A stretch of DNA of 64,000 nt from the NCBI GenBank assembly GCA_947495695.1, contig CANLZP010000001.1:269069-333068 (forward strand), given 5' to 3'. The stretch is from an uncultured Erythrobacter sp. (GTDB lineage Bacteria > Pseudomonadota > Alphaproteobacteria > Sphingomonadales > Sphingomonadaceae). The notes below the pieces were generated by a model. The model made no database searches. It saw only the letters and a list, made by a program, of their open reading frames with translations, and was not told where the DNA came from. Numbering within the stretch: position 1 is the first letter of the stretch; every line of letters begins with the position of its first letter. The position numbers and the translations under genes are program-made. Below are positions 17,453 to 25,617 of this stretch, piece after piece.

Positions 17453-19524
17453 TGCCTGGCTTTGGCTACGGCACCCTGCCGCATCACCACCGGTTAGCGG
17501 CATCGCATAGAGGGTCTGACACGACTGGCTTTGCGATGATCCAACCTTCTGCCCAATGGGACGGAACCGCAGCATCGGGTTTTGGCTCCACGCCGGTAAA
17601 TCGGACCCGCGTGACGGCTCAGCCAGCGATGCAATTGATGGTTCCGCCTAATCAGCATTTTACCGACAAATTGGTGATTGGTGTGTTTGCCGGAGCCAAT
17701 GCTCAAGGTTCACTTTACAACGCCATGGGCCTGTCTCGGGTGGATGTGCATTGTGAAGGCAATGTTCATTCGATTGTCGAGCCCAGCCTCTATCAATTCA
17801 TCGATGTGAACGGCACCGCCCGGTCCTATCTTGGTTGGTGGGTTGAACTGGAGCACAACGGGACCAATGGCGAGGCCTTGATCTATTTCGAGGCCGTGCC
17901 GCAGGATCCCGCCATGCAAAGCCGGGTGCTTGGCCCGGTCAGTTTCTTCCCGCAGCGATATGATGATGGACAAGGCGGCTGGACACCGCACGATCTGTTT
18001 CTTGAAGTTGCTCCATCGCAGCCAAAGATCACCAACCAACGCTATCAAAGCCTGAAGGATGCAGGAAACATCTGCCGAAACCTGGCAGCACAGAACCCTT
18101 TGATCACGGTCACAGAGCCGGGCAATTACACTCTTGATCCCGTCAATGGCAGCTACCAAGGCAATGGCTATGCTACGATCGAGGCCAGTGTTGCTATAAC
18201 AATCGACAAGCCAGCCTATGTTCCTGGCGCATCAACCTCCTTGCGTTGGCGCTATGACGGGATGTGGCTGCGCGGAGGCAACATAACGGTCGACTTTGCC
18301 GAGATTGGGAACATCTATCACGAGAACGCAGCCAATCGGCAGCACGTTTTTGAAGGCGTCAATTTCACCGATAGCAAGGGTCGAGGTGCGTTGTGGCTGA
18401 AAGGTCAAAAGCCAACCCCGTATATCGCCCGCGACAACCCCTATTTCCTCGAATGCGATGTGGAGATTGTGCAAAATCCGTGTCTCAACGCCTCGCTCGT
18501 GCGGGGCTGCAGCTTTGAAAATCTTGCCTATGATGTGATGTCCTATGCCCGCTGCATGGTGGGCAATGTTGTCACCGGTTCGCACAATATTGACTGGCGC
18601 ACACCTGTGCCAGCGATGACCGTGCAATATGTAGGCAGCGCCGCCACGGCGACGATCGAACTGGCCGGATCAAGCGATGCAAACAACCGTCAAATCACTG
18701 TTAAAGTGGACGGCCAGCCTGACCAAAGTTTTGATCTGCGCAATCAAGTGGCCGATTATCAGGCCGACACCAACTATTCGGTCTCAGACGTTGTGGCATG
18801 GATCAACTCGCTGACAGAATGGAGCGCCACGCTGCTCGATGACACGCGCCGGGCAACGGCATTGTCGCATGATAGCGCGTCCAGCTTGGGCAGTGGGTTT
18901 GCGGCAATTGACGCAAACACGGCGCCAGTATCGCTCCATACAGTGTTCGATATTCATGGCGATATCTGGGCGCTGAACCTGCAATCATCGCGCAACAGCA
19001 TCATGTTCGGCAACACATTCTACGGCAATGCCCTGCCAGTGATTACATTGGGTTACAGCTCGATTGAGGACTTGTTGGTGGTGAACAACGCCGCTGATTC
19101 CGACGAGGTGCTCAATCCCAATTTCCTCGATCAGTTCAGCCAATGGTCGAAACCCAGCAGCCATGTGGTGGTGGCCCACAACAGCCTGTCCAATCAGATC
19201 CAGCTTGTTCGGCCCTCGCAGGGCTTCACCGCCGATAGCTATTGCATGCTGGCCAATAATGCGATGCGCGGGATCGAGTGGACTGGCACTCCCGATGCTG
19301 GGTTTTCGATTACCGACAACCATCTGTTTGGTGCAGCGGTCAATCCGGTGGGCGCGAAGCGAACGACCATTTCTGGTACCAAGCAAGACATCTTTGTCGA
19401 TGCGTCTCAGGGCAATTTCTCACCCATCGGCGCTCTTCAAAGCAGTCCAAAAGCCTCTATCGCTCGGTTTGATAAGGGCGGCAACATTCGGGGCGCCAGC
19501 GCACCGGCGGGCGCAGTTCGATAG
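17452..19524 (+). CDS. Large probable beta-solenoid protein paired with spike-base protein (GhsB-like?)
   Basis: A 690-residue protein with no signal peptide and no membrane helix. The N-terminal part (to about 200) is rich in beta strands (LVIGVFAGANAQG, WWVELEHNG) and resembles a particle-attachment module. The middle and C-terminal parts show repeated strand-turn patterns with N/G turns (SSRNSIMFGNTFYGN, HVVVAHNSLSNQ, DSYCMLANNAMRG, GFSITDNHLFG), as in right-handed parallel beta-helices of tailspikes and polysaccharide lyases. I cannot see a named catalytic motif. It starts on the stop of the spike-base gene (TGATG). A role in binding or cutting the neighbouring EPS is a reasonable guess. 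A strong hairpin follows its stop. Confidence 0.75.
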   Translation: MPGFGYGTLPHHHRLAASHRGSDTTGFAMIQPSAQWDGTAASGFGSTPVNRTRVTAQPAMQLMVPPNQHFTDKLVIGVFAGANAQGSLYNAMGLSRVDVHCEGNVHSIVEPSLYQFIDVNGTARSYLGWWVELEHNGTNGEALIYFEAVPQDPAMQSRVLGPVSFFPQRYDDGQGGWTPHDLFLEVAPSQPKITNQRYQSLKDAGNICRNLAAQNPLITVTEPGNYTLDPVNGSYQGNGYATIEASVAITIDKPAYVPGASTSLRWRYDGMWLRGGNITVDFAEIGNIYHENAANRQHVFEGVNFTDSKGRGALWLKGQKPTPYIARDNPYFLECDVEIVQNPCLNASLVRGCSFENLAYDVMSYARCMVGNVVTGSHNIDWRTPVPAMTVQYVGSAATATIELAGSSDANNRQITVKVDGQPDQSFDLRNQVADYQADTNYSVSDVVAWINSLTEWSATLLDDTRRATALSHDSASSLGSGFAAIDANTAPVSLHTVFDIHGDIWALNLQSSRNSIMFGNTFYGNALPVITLGYSSIEDLLVVNNAADSDEVLNPNFLDQFSQWSKPSSHVVVAHNSLSNQIQLVRPSQGFTADSYCMLANNAMRGIEWTGTPDAGFSITDNHLFGAAVNPVGAKRTTISGTKQDIFVDASQGNFSPIGALQSSPKASIARFDKGGNIRGASAPAGAVR

Positions 19525-19529
19525 GCTAT

Positions 19530-19564
19530 CGAGGCACGGTAATATCTCCCATTGCCGTGCCTCG
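19530..19564 (+). terminator. Hairpin after spike/beta-solenoid pair, probable terminator
   Basis: CGAGGCACGG and CCGTGCCTCG form a perfect ten-base stem around a 15-base loop, five bases after the stop of the 690-residue gene. The following bases (CGTTCTCAT) are only weakly T-rich, so it may be a terminator or an mRNA-end stabiliser. It marks the end of the two-gene spike unit and separates it from the next glycosyltransferase gene. Confidence 0.6.
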
Positions 19565-19658
19565 CGTTCTCATATGAGCGCTTCTCAACAGCATTTAACT
19601 TGCGTCGTGCATTCATTCCGACCTAACCCGCAATTGCAAGATCCAGTCGCGGGAAAAT

Positions 19659-20591
19659 ATGATCCAGGACAATAGATCGGTCGAGGTTTCGATCGCCGCG
19701 CATTATGTGCCGCAGCGGGTTCAATTTCTGGCGCGAGCGCTGGACGCGATCAATCAATGGCAGCAAAGCGATGTCACAATCTCTATTGTAACGAATGACC
19801 TCGCCTTGGCTGAAGACCCTGGTCTAGCTGACATTTTGGGCGCGCTGCGCCATAACGATCGAACAGTAATTTTCGACAAGGCGCACGGACTGGAGCACCC
19901 ATGGCATCTGACCTGGTGGCACAAGCAGCGCTTGCGCCAATGGACCAAGCAGGCCGGTGATGGGGACCTGTTTTGCTACATCGAAGATGATATCACGGTT
20001 CCGCCAGCAGCCCTCGACTACTTTGTGCAATATCTGGACGCCGCTAAGCAATTAGGCGTGATCCCCGGATTCCTGCGGTATGAAATAGATGCCAATGATC
20101 GCACAATCTCGACCGATTTTCGCGCCCACCAGATCGTCGAAGACAGCCAGATCATCAACCTGTCCGGCACCTCATTTGTCGCATCCGAATATCCCTATTG
20201 GGCCGGATTTGTGTTGGATAAGGCTCTGGCTGAGGAATATTTGCGCTCGCCATGGGCCGATATCGATAGCGCGGATGCACAGCCCCAATCATCGGGGCAC
20301 ACGTGCCGGGTGCAATCGGCCTGGGCTCTGACTTACCACTCTGTCCCGCCCAGCATGCCGTCTCGAATTGTGGTACCGGTTGATGCCAGCTTGCAGCCCT
20401 TGGAAGCATGCCGTGTTTGGCACACACCCAACAATTACTCCGCCACTCGGCTGCACGGGTTTGGCACAATTGCTCTGGACCGGGTTTTCATGCGCCCGGG
20501 CCTCTCTGCAAACTACGCCAATCTACGACGAACCGCTGCTCAGCTTGGTCAGAGGCTAATGCAAAAATTGGCTAAGGTTTTCTCGTCATGA
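19659..20591 (+). CDS. Probable GT-A glycosyltransferase, family not recognised
   Basis: A 310-residue soluble protein. VSIAAHYVPQRVQFLARALDAI at the start and DLFCYIEDDITVPPAALDYF near residue 105 look like a GT-A fold with an EDD in place of DXD. A later SEYPYWAGFVLDKALAEEYL resembles the acceptor-side region of such enzymes. No membrane helix. It overlaps the methyltransferase gene by ATGA. EPS setting and the EDD motif support a sugar transferase, but I cannot assign a CAZy family or a substrate. The ribosome site (CGGGA) is weak. Confidence 0.65.
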   Translation: MIQDNRSVEVSIAAHYVPQRVQFLARALDAINQWQQSDVTISIVTNDLALAEDPGLADILGALRHNDRTVIFDKAHGLEHPWHLTWWHKQRLRQWTKQAGDGDLFCYIEDDITVPPAALDYFVQYLDAAKQLGVIPGFLRYEIDANDRTISTDFRAHQIVEDSQIINLSGTSFVASEYPYWAGFVLDKALAEEYLRSPWADIDSADAQPQSSGHTCRVQSAWALTYHSVPPSMPSRIVVPVDASLQPLEACRVWHTPNNYSATRLHGFGTIALDRVFMRPGLSANYANLRRTAAQLGQRLMQKLAKVFSS

Positions 20592-21238
20592 ACCTTGAGC
20601 GAATGCTGGATCTGGTCGGCTTCTTTTTTCAACAGAGGATCAGGGGATTTGATGTTCCCACGCAGCCATGGCTGGACCCGCAAGCCTTGGAATGGTTCGC
20701 AGAGAAATTGGGCAAGGCTCAGTCCTATCTCGAGTTTGGTTCGGGCGGATCCACCGTTTGGGCGGCGGAACTGGGCATCAAAACCGTCAGCATTGAATGC
20801 GACCGCTTCTTCGCTCGCAGTGTGCGCAAGTCCTTGCCCAATCCGCATAAAGTATCTCTGATCGACGTTGATATCGGCCTTACCGGTCCATGGGGCGTGC
20901 CCTTACCCGGCAGCCCGAAACCCCGGCGCGTGGCCAAGTGGAGAAACTATGTCGAGGCCCCGTTCTCTAAGTTAGATCATTTACCCGATCTGATCTTAGT
21001 CGATGGGCGGTTCCGCCGAGCGTGCGCGTTGCGCTGCGCCATCGCGGCACAAGAGACAGGGTCATCGGCCGAGCTATTGTTCGACGATTATTTCATGGAT
21101 GGACGCCAGACCTATCAACAGCTGGAGCAGCAATTGGGCGCTCCCAAACAGATTGGAGAGGCCGCACATTTCACGCTTCTGCCAGACAATCGTGTGACCC
21201 AAGAAGACGTAGGCCTCGCCCTGCAAGACTATCGCTGA
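20588..21238 (+). CDS. Class I SAM-dependent methyltransferase-like protein
   Basis: A 216-residue protein. SYLEFGSGGSTVWAAELGIK (about residues 46-65) is a Rossmann motif I (GxGxS/T), and TVSIECDRFFARSV supplies the acidic residue that binds the ribose of S-adenosylmethionine. PDLILVDGRFRRACALR (about 137-153) resembles motif II/III of small methyltransferases that act on sugars or in EPS loci. It is translationally coupled to the preceding glycosyltransferase-like gene by ATGA and may methylate a sugar of the repeat. It ends eight bases before the convergent flippase gene. Confidence 0.7.
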   Translation: MNLERMLDLVGFFFQQRIRGFDVPTQPWLDPQALEWFAEKLGKAQSYLEFGSGGSTVWAAELGIKTVSIECDRFFARSVRKSLPNPHKVSLIDVDIGLTGPWGVPLPGSPKPRRVAKWRNYVEAPFSKLDHLPDLILVDGRFRRACALRCAIAAQETGSSAELLFDDYFMDGRQTYQQLEQQLGAPKQIGEAAHFTLLPDNRVTQEDVGLALQDYR

Positions 21239-21246
21239 GGTTCGCC

Positions 21247-22680
21247 TCAGCCGCGCAGCTTGCGCACAATCACGGCGATTTCTTCAGACAAGACATGCCG
21301 CACCAGCCCGATTAGCACCAGCCATGCCGTCGCTGCGGCCAATCCGCACAGCAGCAACTGCTGCCAAACAGCCAGACCAGATGGCAATATGTTGAGGCTC
21401 AACATCGCCACTCCTGCACAGGTCAAACCGACCAAACCGCTTTTCCAAACAGAGCCGCTCATCTCGGCAAAGCTCAACCCGACCGACCGCCGCAAGAGAT
21501 GTAGGTGCACGATCTGAGAAATAGCGATGACGGCCACCAAGCCCCACGCAACCGCCGAAGTGCTGATGAATACTGTGCCGACAAGCACTGCTATCCTGAA
21601 AATGGCCAGAACCGCATCACGCTTCATCAAGATGGCTGTTTCGCCCAAGGCTGCGTGAACCTGTTGGCTTAATGCAGAGGCGGCATAGATAATCGCTCCG
21701 ACCGCCAAAATTTGCCCGAGCCCAACAGCCTCGCCCCATTGATCGCCAAACAATGTCAGCACCACCTGCTCGGCAAGCACGATAAACACCGCCAGCACCG
21801 GCCATGAAATGCCAGTTAGCAGGCTGACGGCCCGCAGATAGGCCGATTTGATCGCCAACCTATCCCCTTCTGCTCGGGCAAAATGGCTCAGCGCAATGGG
21901 TAGGGTCGCCTGCTCGATACCTGAGCGAAAAACGCGCACCACACGATTGCCGCGGTTGTAAAAGGCGGTCATCGCCAAGCCTTGCACGGCACCAATCAGC
22001 AATGGTTCCAAGGCGGCAGCAGCTCGCGTTGAAAGCTGCGCTCCGGTCATCTGAAGGCAGAACGTCCAGACCTTCTTCGCCCCCTTGGCTCCGGGTAAAC
22101 CGATACGATACTTCCGGTCCACCAGTGCCAGGCACAGCAATTCACTTGCGGCCTCGGCAACCACCCCCCAGGCCAAGGCCTCAGCCCCCCAGCCCTGCCC
22201 AATCAACGCCAAGGTAACCGCCGTGCGTACCAATGCTCCAGTGATCTTGATGCCAGCAATTGCGCCATAGCGAAGGTCACGGGCAAGGACCGCCTCGGCT
22301 GGTTGGGAAAACGGCCGGGTTGCGTAAATCAGGCACATGATCAGCAAGCAATTGCCCGGAGACGGGGAGGAATAGCTGGCCGACAAAATCCAGCTGCCAG
22401 CCAAGCACAATATTAGCGCCACCGCTGCCGTTGATAGAGCGATCAAGCGCACCGCTCGCATCGTGCCATGGTCGAGCTTGTCGGTAACGATGATAAAGGA
22501 TTTGAGCTCGAATTCGCGCAACGGCTCGATCAGCATAATCACCGCATAGGCGATCAGAAATGCGCCGATCTCTGCCGGGTTCAGGAGGCGCGACACGACC
22601 ACGACCAGCGCCAGTGATATGAACAAATTGGCGAAAGTCGCAAAGTTGGACAAGAATAAGGATTTGCGGATCGATGCCAT
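21247..22680 (-). CDS. Oligosaccharide flippase (Wzx, MOP superfamily)
   Basis: A 477-residue protein with about twelve to fourteen hydrophobic helices over its whole length. The start SLFLSNFATFANLFISLALVV and the loop VVVSRLLNPAEIGAFLIAYA are typical of PST-type flippases, and the N-terminal half carries RDLRYGAIAGIK and the C-terminal half the duplicated FGDQWGEA region. The expected role is to flip the lipid-linked repeat across the inner membrane for the Wzy polymerase. It is the last gene of the minus operon that begins with the HprK-like kinase, four bases after the nucleotidyltransferase, so EPS and RiPP-like genes share one transcript. Confidence 0.9.
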   Translation of the reverse strand: MASIRKSLFLSNFATFANLFISLALVVVVSRLLNPAEIGAFLIAYAVIMLIEPLREFELKSFIIVTDKLDHGTMRAVRLIALSTAAVALILCLAGSWILSASYSSPSPGNCLLIMCLIYATRPFSQPAEAVLARDLRYGAIAGIKITGALVRTAVTLALIGQGWGAEALAWGVVAEAASELLCLALVDRKYRIGLPGAKGAKKVWTFCLQMTGAQLSTRAAAALEPLLIGAVQGLAMTAFYNRGNRVVRVFRSGIEQATLPIALSHFARAEGDRLAIKSAYLRAVSLLTGISWPVLAVFIVLAEQVVLTLFGDQWGEAVGLGQILAVGAIIYAASALSQQVHAALGETAILMKRDAVLAIFRIAVLVGTVFISTSAVAWGLVAVIAISQIVHLHLLRRSVGLSFAEMSGSVWKSGLVGLTCAGVAMLSLNILPSGLAVWQQLLLCGLAAATAWLVLIGLVRHVLSEEIAVIVRKLRG

Positions 22681-22684
22681 CAGA

Positions 22685-23917
22685 TCAGCCAGCCTTCAGC
22701 CATTGCGACAATTCTTCACGCGCACGGCTTTGACCCGCTAGTTTCGGGGCCTTCTTCGCGGAGAAATAGCGCAGCCCCTTCTCCAACAACCACGCTGGAT
22801 ACCCCAACCAACGCAATGGGCTGTCCGACGGCTGTCCCGACAATCGCGACAATTGATTGGCGCTGGGGAGCAGCACTTTCATGAATGCATCGGCCGCACG
22901 GGCATCGCCATCACCACGTTCGGACAATCGTCGAAGCATAGCAATCTGCTCGGTCTCTTCGCGCGGCTCCAGCATCGCAGCGCATGCATGCTCGAGCATA
23001 GAAGGCGCAATATCCGCGTTCCCCAGCCAATCTTTCGGCACCCAGTGGGCGCCCAAACTGTCCGCCAGATGTGCCAGAAACACCCAGGACCGCCCCAACC
23101 CCAAGCCTTCAGCATCGCGGCGCAATCGCTCCATATCCGAACTGCTTTGATCGAAAAGATAATGCAAATCGGACAATATCAGCGGCCCATTGGCGAACAT
23201 ATGATGCAGCGTTGCATGCTCTATCAGGTGGAGTGCATTGTCGTGGCGAGATGGCACGAGAACCTGCCGGCCCAACAGCTCGAGCACTTCAGCATTGGCA
23301 AAGAGCCTCTCGACCAGTTGCGGCTCTTGTTTCCACCCGCGTGCATTGATGCGGTGATGCAATTCGATCACCAACCCGCTTTCGATGTTTTCGATCTCAG
23401 GCAATTGGTGGCCATATTCCAGACCATAGCTTGCCACACCCACGCGCTGCTTGAACCCGGGATCTTTCAGAAGCACGCAATTGACCGCCACAGCATCATC
23501 GGGCCGCAGCAGCAGATCAAGATCGCGCAGCGGCCGCAAGGCGGGGTCGGGATAATAGCGAAAAGCGAGCGACAGCCCCTTTAATGCAATCGGGGCAAAG
23601 CCATCTTGCTGCAATTGCTCGATTACTTGCGCGCTTACTTGCCCTTGCGCCAAAGCGGTCAAAGCGTCGAGCTGTGCCTGCTCCCCAATGGTGTTGATGG
23701 CGTTGCTATCAGCGTCATCCAGACCAGTGCACCGATCAATCGATCGGGCGACAAGCCCGGATGTGCGGGTCTGCCCAGACAGCAGCGCCAGTTCGTCCCA
23801 CCCCTGTTGGTCGAGTGCGGAAAGATGTGCCTCATGGTCATTCTCAGGCGCAGCGCAAATGGCCAGCAAGGCTCTGCCGGCATTGGTTAGGCTTTGCTGC
23901 GTACTCGCCACGGTCAT
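22685..23917 (-). CDS. Nucleotidyltransferase family protein (PF14907 type), RiPP/EPS-associated
   Basis: A 410-residue protein. FAPIALKGLSLAFRYYP followed by LRPLRDLDLLLRPDDA (about residues 110-145) is the signature of the uncharacterised nucleotidyltransferase family PF14907, with the DLDLLL acidic pair acting as metal ligand. ELHHRINARGW and the HATLHHMFANGPLILSDLHYLF block complete the pattern. Homologues occur in lasso-peptide loci with a kinase (for example pseudomycoidin, where the enzyme is reported to modify phosphate tails) and in EPS loci with HprK-related kinases. It overlaps the ABC exporter gene by ATGA. It most likely modifies the kinase product; target not proven. Confidence 0.82.
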   Translation of the reverse strand: MTVASTQQSLTNAGRALLAICAAPENDHEAHLSALDQQGWDELALLSGQTRTSGLVARSIDRCTGLDDADSNAINTIGEQAQLDALTALAQGQVSAQVIEQLQQDGFAPIALKGLSLAFRYYPDPALRPLRDLDLLLRPDDAVAVNCVLLKDPGFKQRVGVASYGLEYGHQLPEIENIESGLVIELHHRINARGWKQEPQLVERLFANAEVLELLGRQVLVPSRHDNALHLIEHATLHHMFANGPLILSDLHYLFDQSSSDMERLRRDAEGLGLGRSWVFLAHLADSLGAHWVPKDWLGNADIAPSMLEHACAAMLEPREETEQIAMLRRLSERGDGDARAADAFMKVLLPSANQLSRLSGQPSDSPLRWLGYPAWLLEKGLRYFSAKKAPKLAGQSRAREELSQWLKAG

Positions 23918-25617
23918 GGCAAATCCAAGTCCAGCACGCTATCGGCAATGTCGATCATATCTTGGTCATGACTGAGAAGCACGATGGTACGATCACCTTT
24001 CAGGTTGGCAACCGACTGCCGGACAAAGGCCTTGTTCGGCGCGTCCAATCCGGCGCTTACTTCGTCCAGGATCAGCAAATCAGGTTGTCTGATCAAAGCC
24101 CGCGCAAATGCGATCCGCTGCAATTCTCCGCCCGAAAACAACCGTCCGCCCTCGCCCATCCGGGTGCTCAGCCCATCGGGCATATCGAGCACAAATGTGG
24201 CTGAAGCCAACTTTAGCGCAGCGATCATTGCGGCATCATCGGCGTCTTCCATCCCCCAGCGCAAATTGTCCGCAATGCTGCCGTCGAAGAAATAGGCGGC
24301 CTGTTCGACATAGGCGATCTGGCTGCGCCATCGCATCCTTTGTGCGTCGGTCATCACGGCACCATCCACCATGACCTTGCCCCGATCAGGCTTTAATAAT
24401 CCGCTGAGCAGATCAGCGAAAGTGCTCTTGCCCGCGCCTGAAGCGCCGCGAATTGCCACAAGTGAGCCAGCCGCCAGGGTGCCATTGAACCCTGCCAATA
24501 TGTCGCGCGCTCCCTCACCATAGGCAAAGTGGATATCGCGCAGCTCAATCGCGTCTTTGAAGGCGATGCTGGTAGGGCTGACCTCTTGCGGTTCTCGATT
24601 GGCCCGCGCCTGTGCGATCAATTCGAGCAATTGTTCAAGCGCCGGCAAATTATAGCGCCAGCTGTGCAAAGCCTGTTGGATCCTGATCAACATGGAGGAT
24701 GATCGGGCGGCGATGGCCAACAAAGGAACAAAGATCACAATCGAAATTCCGGCCACAATGATGCCGAGATAGATCGCCAGCGCCAATGCGACGGCCACGG
24801 CGATCTGAAAGGTGGCTTGGGCACGATAGCTGTCGCGAAAATAGACACGCTCATGCTGTTCAAGCAGGTCCGAGGCCTGCCTGAAGTCATCCGCCAATCG
24901 ATCAGCTGCACTGGCAATCCGGGCTGCCCGCAAATGATCGAGACCATTGGAAACCAGACCCTGTAAATCGGCATAGACCGATGAATAATCCTGCGCGCGG
25001 GCCGCGGTTTTCCGGCGAAGCACCAGCAAAGGAAAGCCAAGGATAATCCCGGCGGCAATGATGATCAGCGTCAGTTGCGGCGCGATCAAAGCAGCGGCGG
25101 CTATCATGGCCAACAGTGTGACCACGGAAGTTGCCAGGCTCAACGCATGATCAACCAGATTGCCCGCTCGCACGGTCTCTCCCATGATCAATGCGGCGTG
25201 ATCCGCGCTGTTTTGCTTGCTCAGCCAGCGCCAGTCCGCCTCGAGCAAAGCAGTATGCGATTGCGCCCTCAACCGATTGGTCAAAGACAGGCCGAGCCTG
25301 CGCCTGCGTTCGTTGGTGATATAGACGATGACAGCGCGCAGGCAGACCAGCATCACCGCGATCACCAGCAACGCGACGGCAGAGAGAGATTGCGCGAAGG
25401 GCAGCCAATCCAGCGGAACGGTGTCGGGCAATTGACCGGCCAGCGCCTGTGTAATCGGTACCAGCAGCAGCAGCCCGAACCCTTCGGATAAACTGGTCAG
25501 TAGAAGCAAGAGGCCCAGTGCAAATATCTGCCCAGCACCTGCTTGTTGGACGAGAAACCTCAACCCTCCAAAGTTGGGGCCTGCTTCATTGGGATGAGCA
25601 CTATCCTGCTGCATTGC
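23914..25617 (-). CDS. ABC transporter, fused permease and ATPase (RiPP exporter type)
   Basis: A half-transporter of about 567 residues. Five to six membrane helices occupy residues 20-300. The C-terminal ATPase has Walker A GASGAGKSTFA, the signature LFSGGELQRIAFA, Walker B LLILDEVSAGLDAP and the H-loop LLSHDQDM. No N-terminal C39 peptidase domain, as in lasso-peptide exporters, where a separate B2 protein cuts the leader. The ATG at 25617 has AAGG upstream; an ATG at 25629 is also possible, and both lie within the 3' end of the cyclase gene, so the genes are coupled. Expected to export the peptide product; lipid-linked sugar export is an alternative. Confidence 0.88.
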   Translation of the reverse strand, partial: AMQQDSAHPNEAGPNFGGLRFLVQQAGAGQIFALGLLLLLTSLSEGFGLLLLVPITQALAGQLPDTVPLDWLPFAQSLSAVALLVIAVMLVCLRAVIVYITNERRRRLGLSLTNRLRAQSHTALLEADWRWLSKQNSADHAALIMGETVRAGNLVDHALSLATSVVTLLAMIAAAALIAPQLTLIIIAAGIILGFPLLVLRRKTAARAQDYSSVYADLQGLVSNGLDHLRAARIASAADRLADDFRQASDLLEQHERVYFRDSYRAQATFQIAVAVALALAIYLGIIVAGISIVIFVPLLAIAARSSSMLIRIQQALHSWRYNLPALEQLLELIAQARANREPQEVSPTSIAFKDAIELRDIHFAYGEGARDILAGFNGTLAAGSLVAIRGASGAGKSTFADLLSGLLKPDRGKVMVDGAVMTDAQRMRWRSQIAYVEQAAYFFDGSIADNLRWGMEDADDAAMIAALKLASATFVLDMPDGLSTRMGEGGRLFSGGELQRIAFARALIRQPDLLILDEVSAGLDAPNKAFVRQSVANLKGDRTIVLLSHDQDMIDIADSVLDLDLP

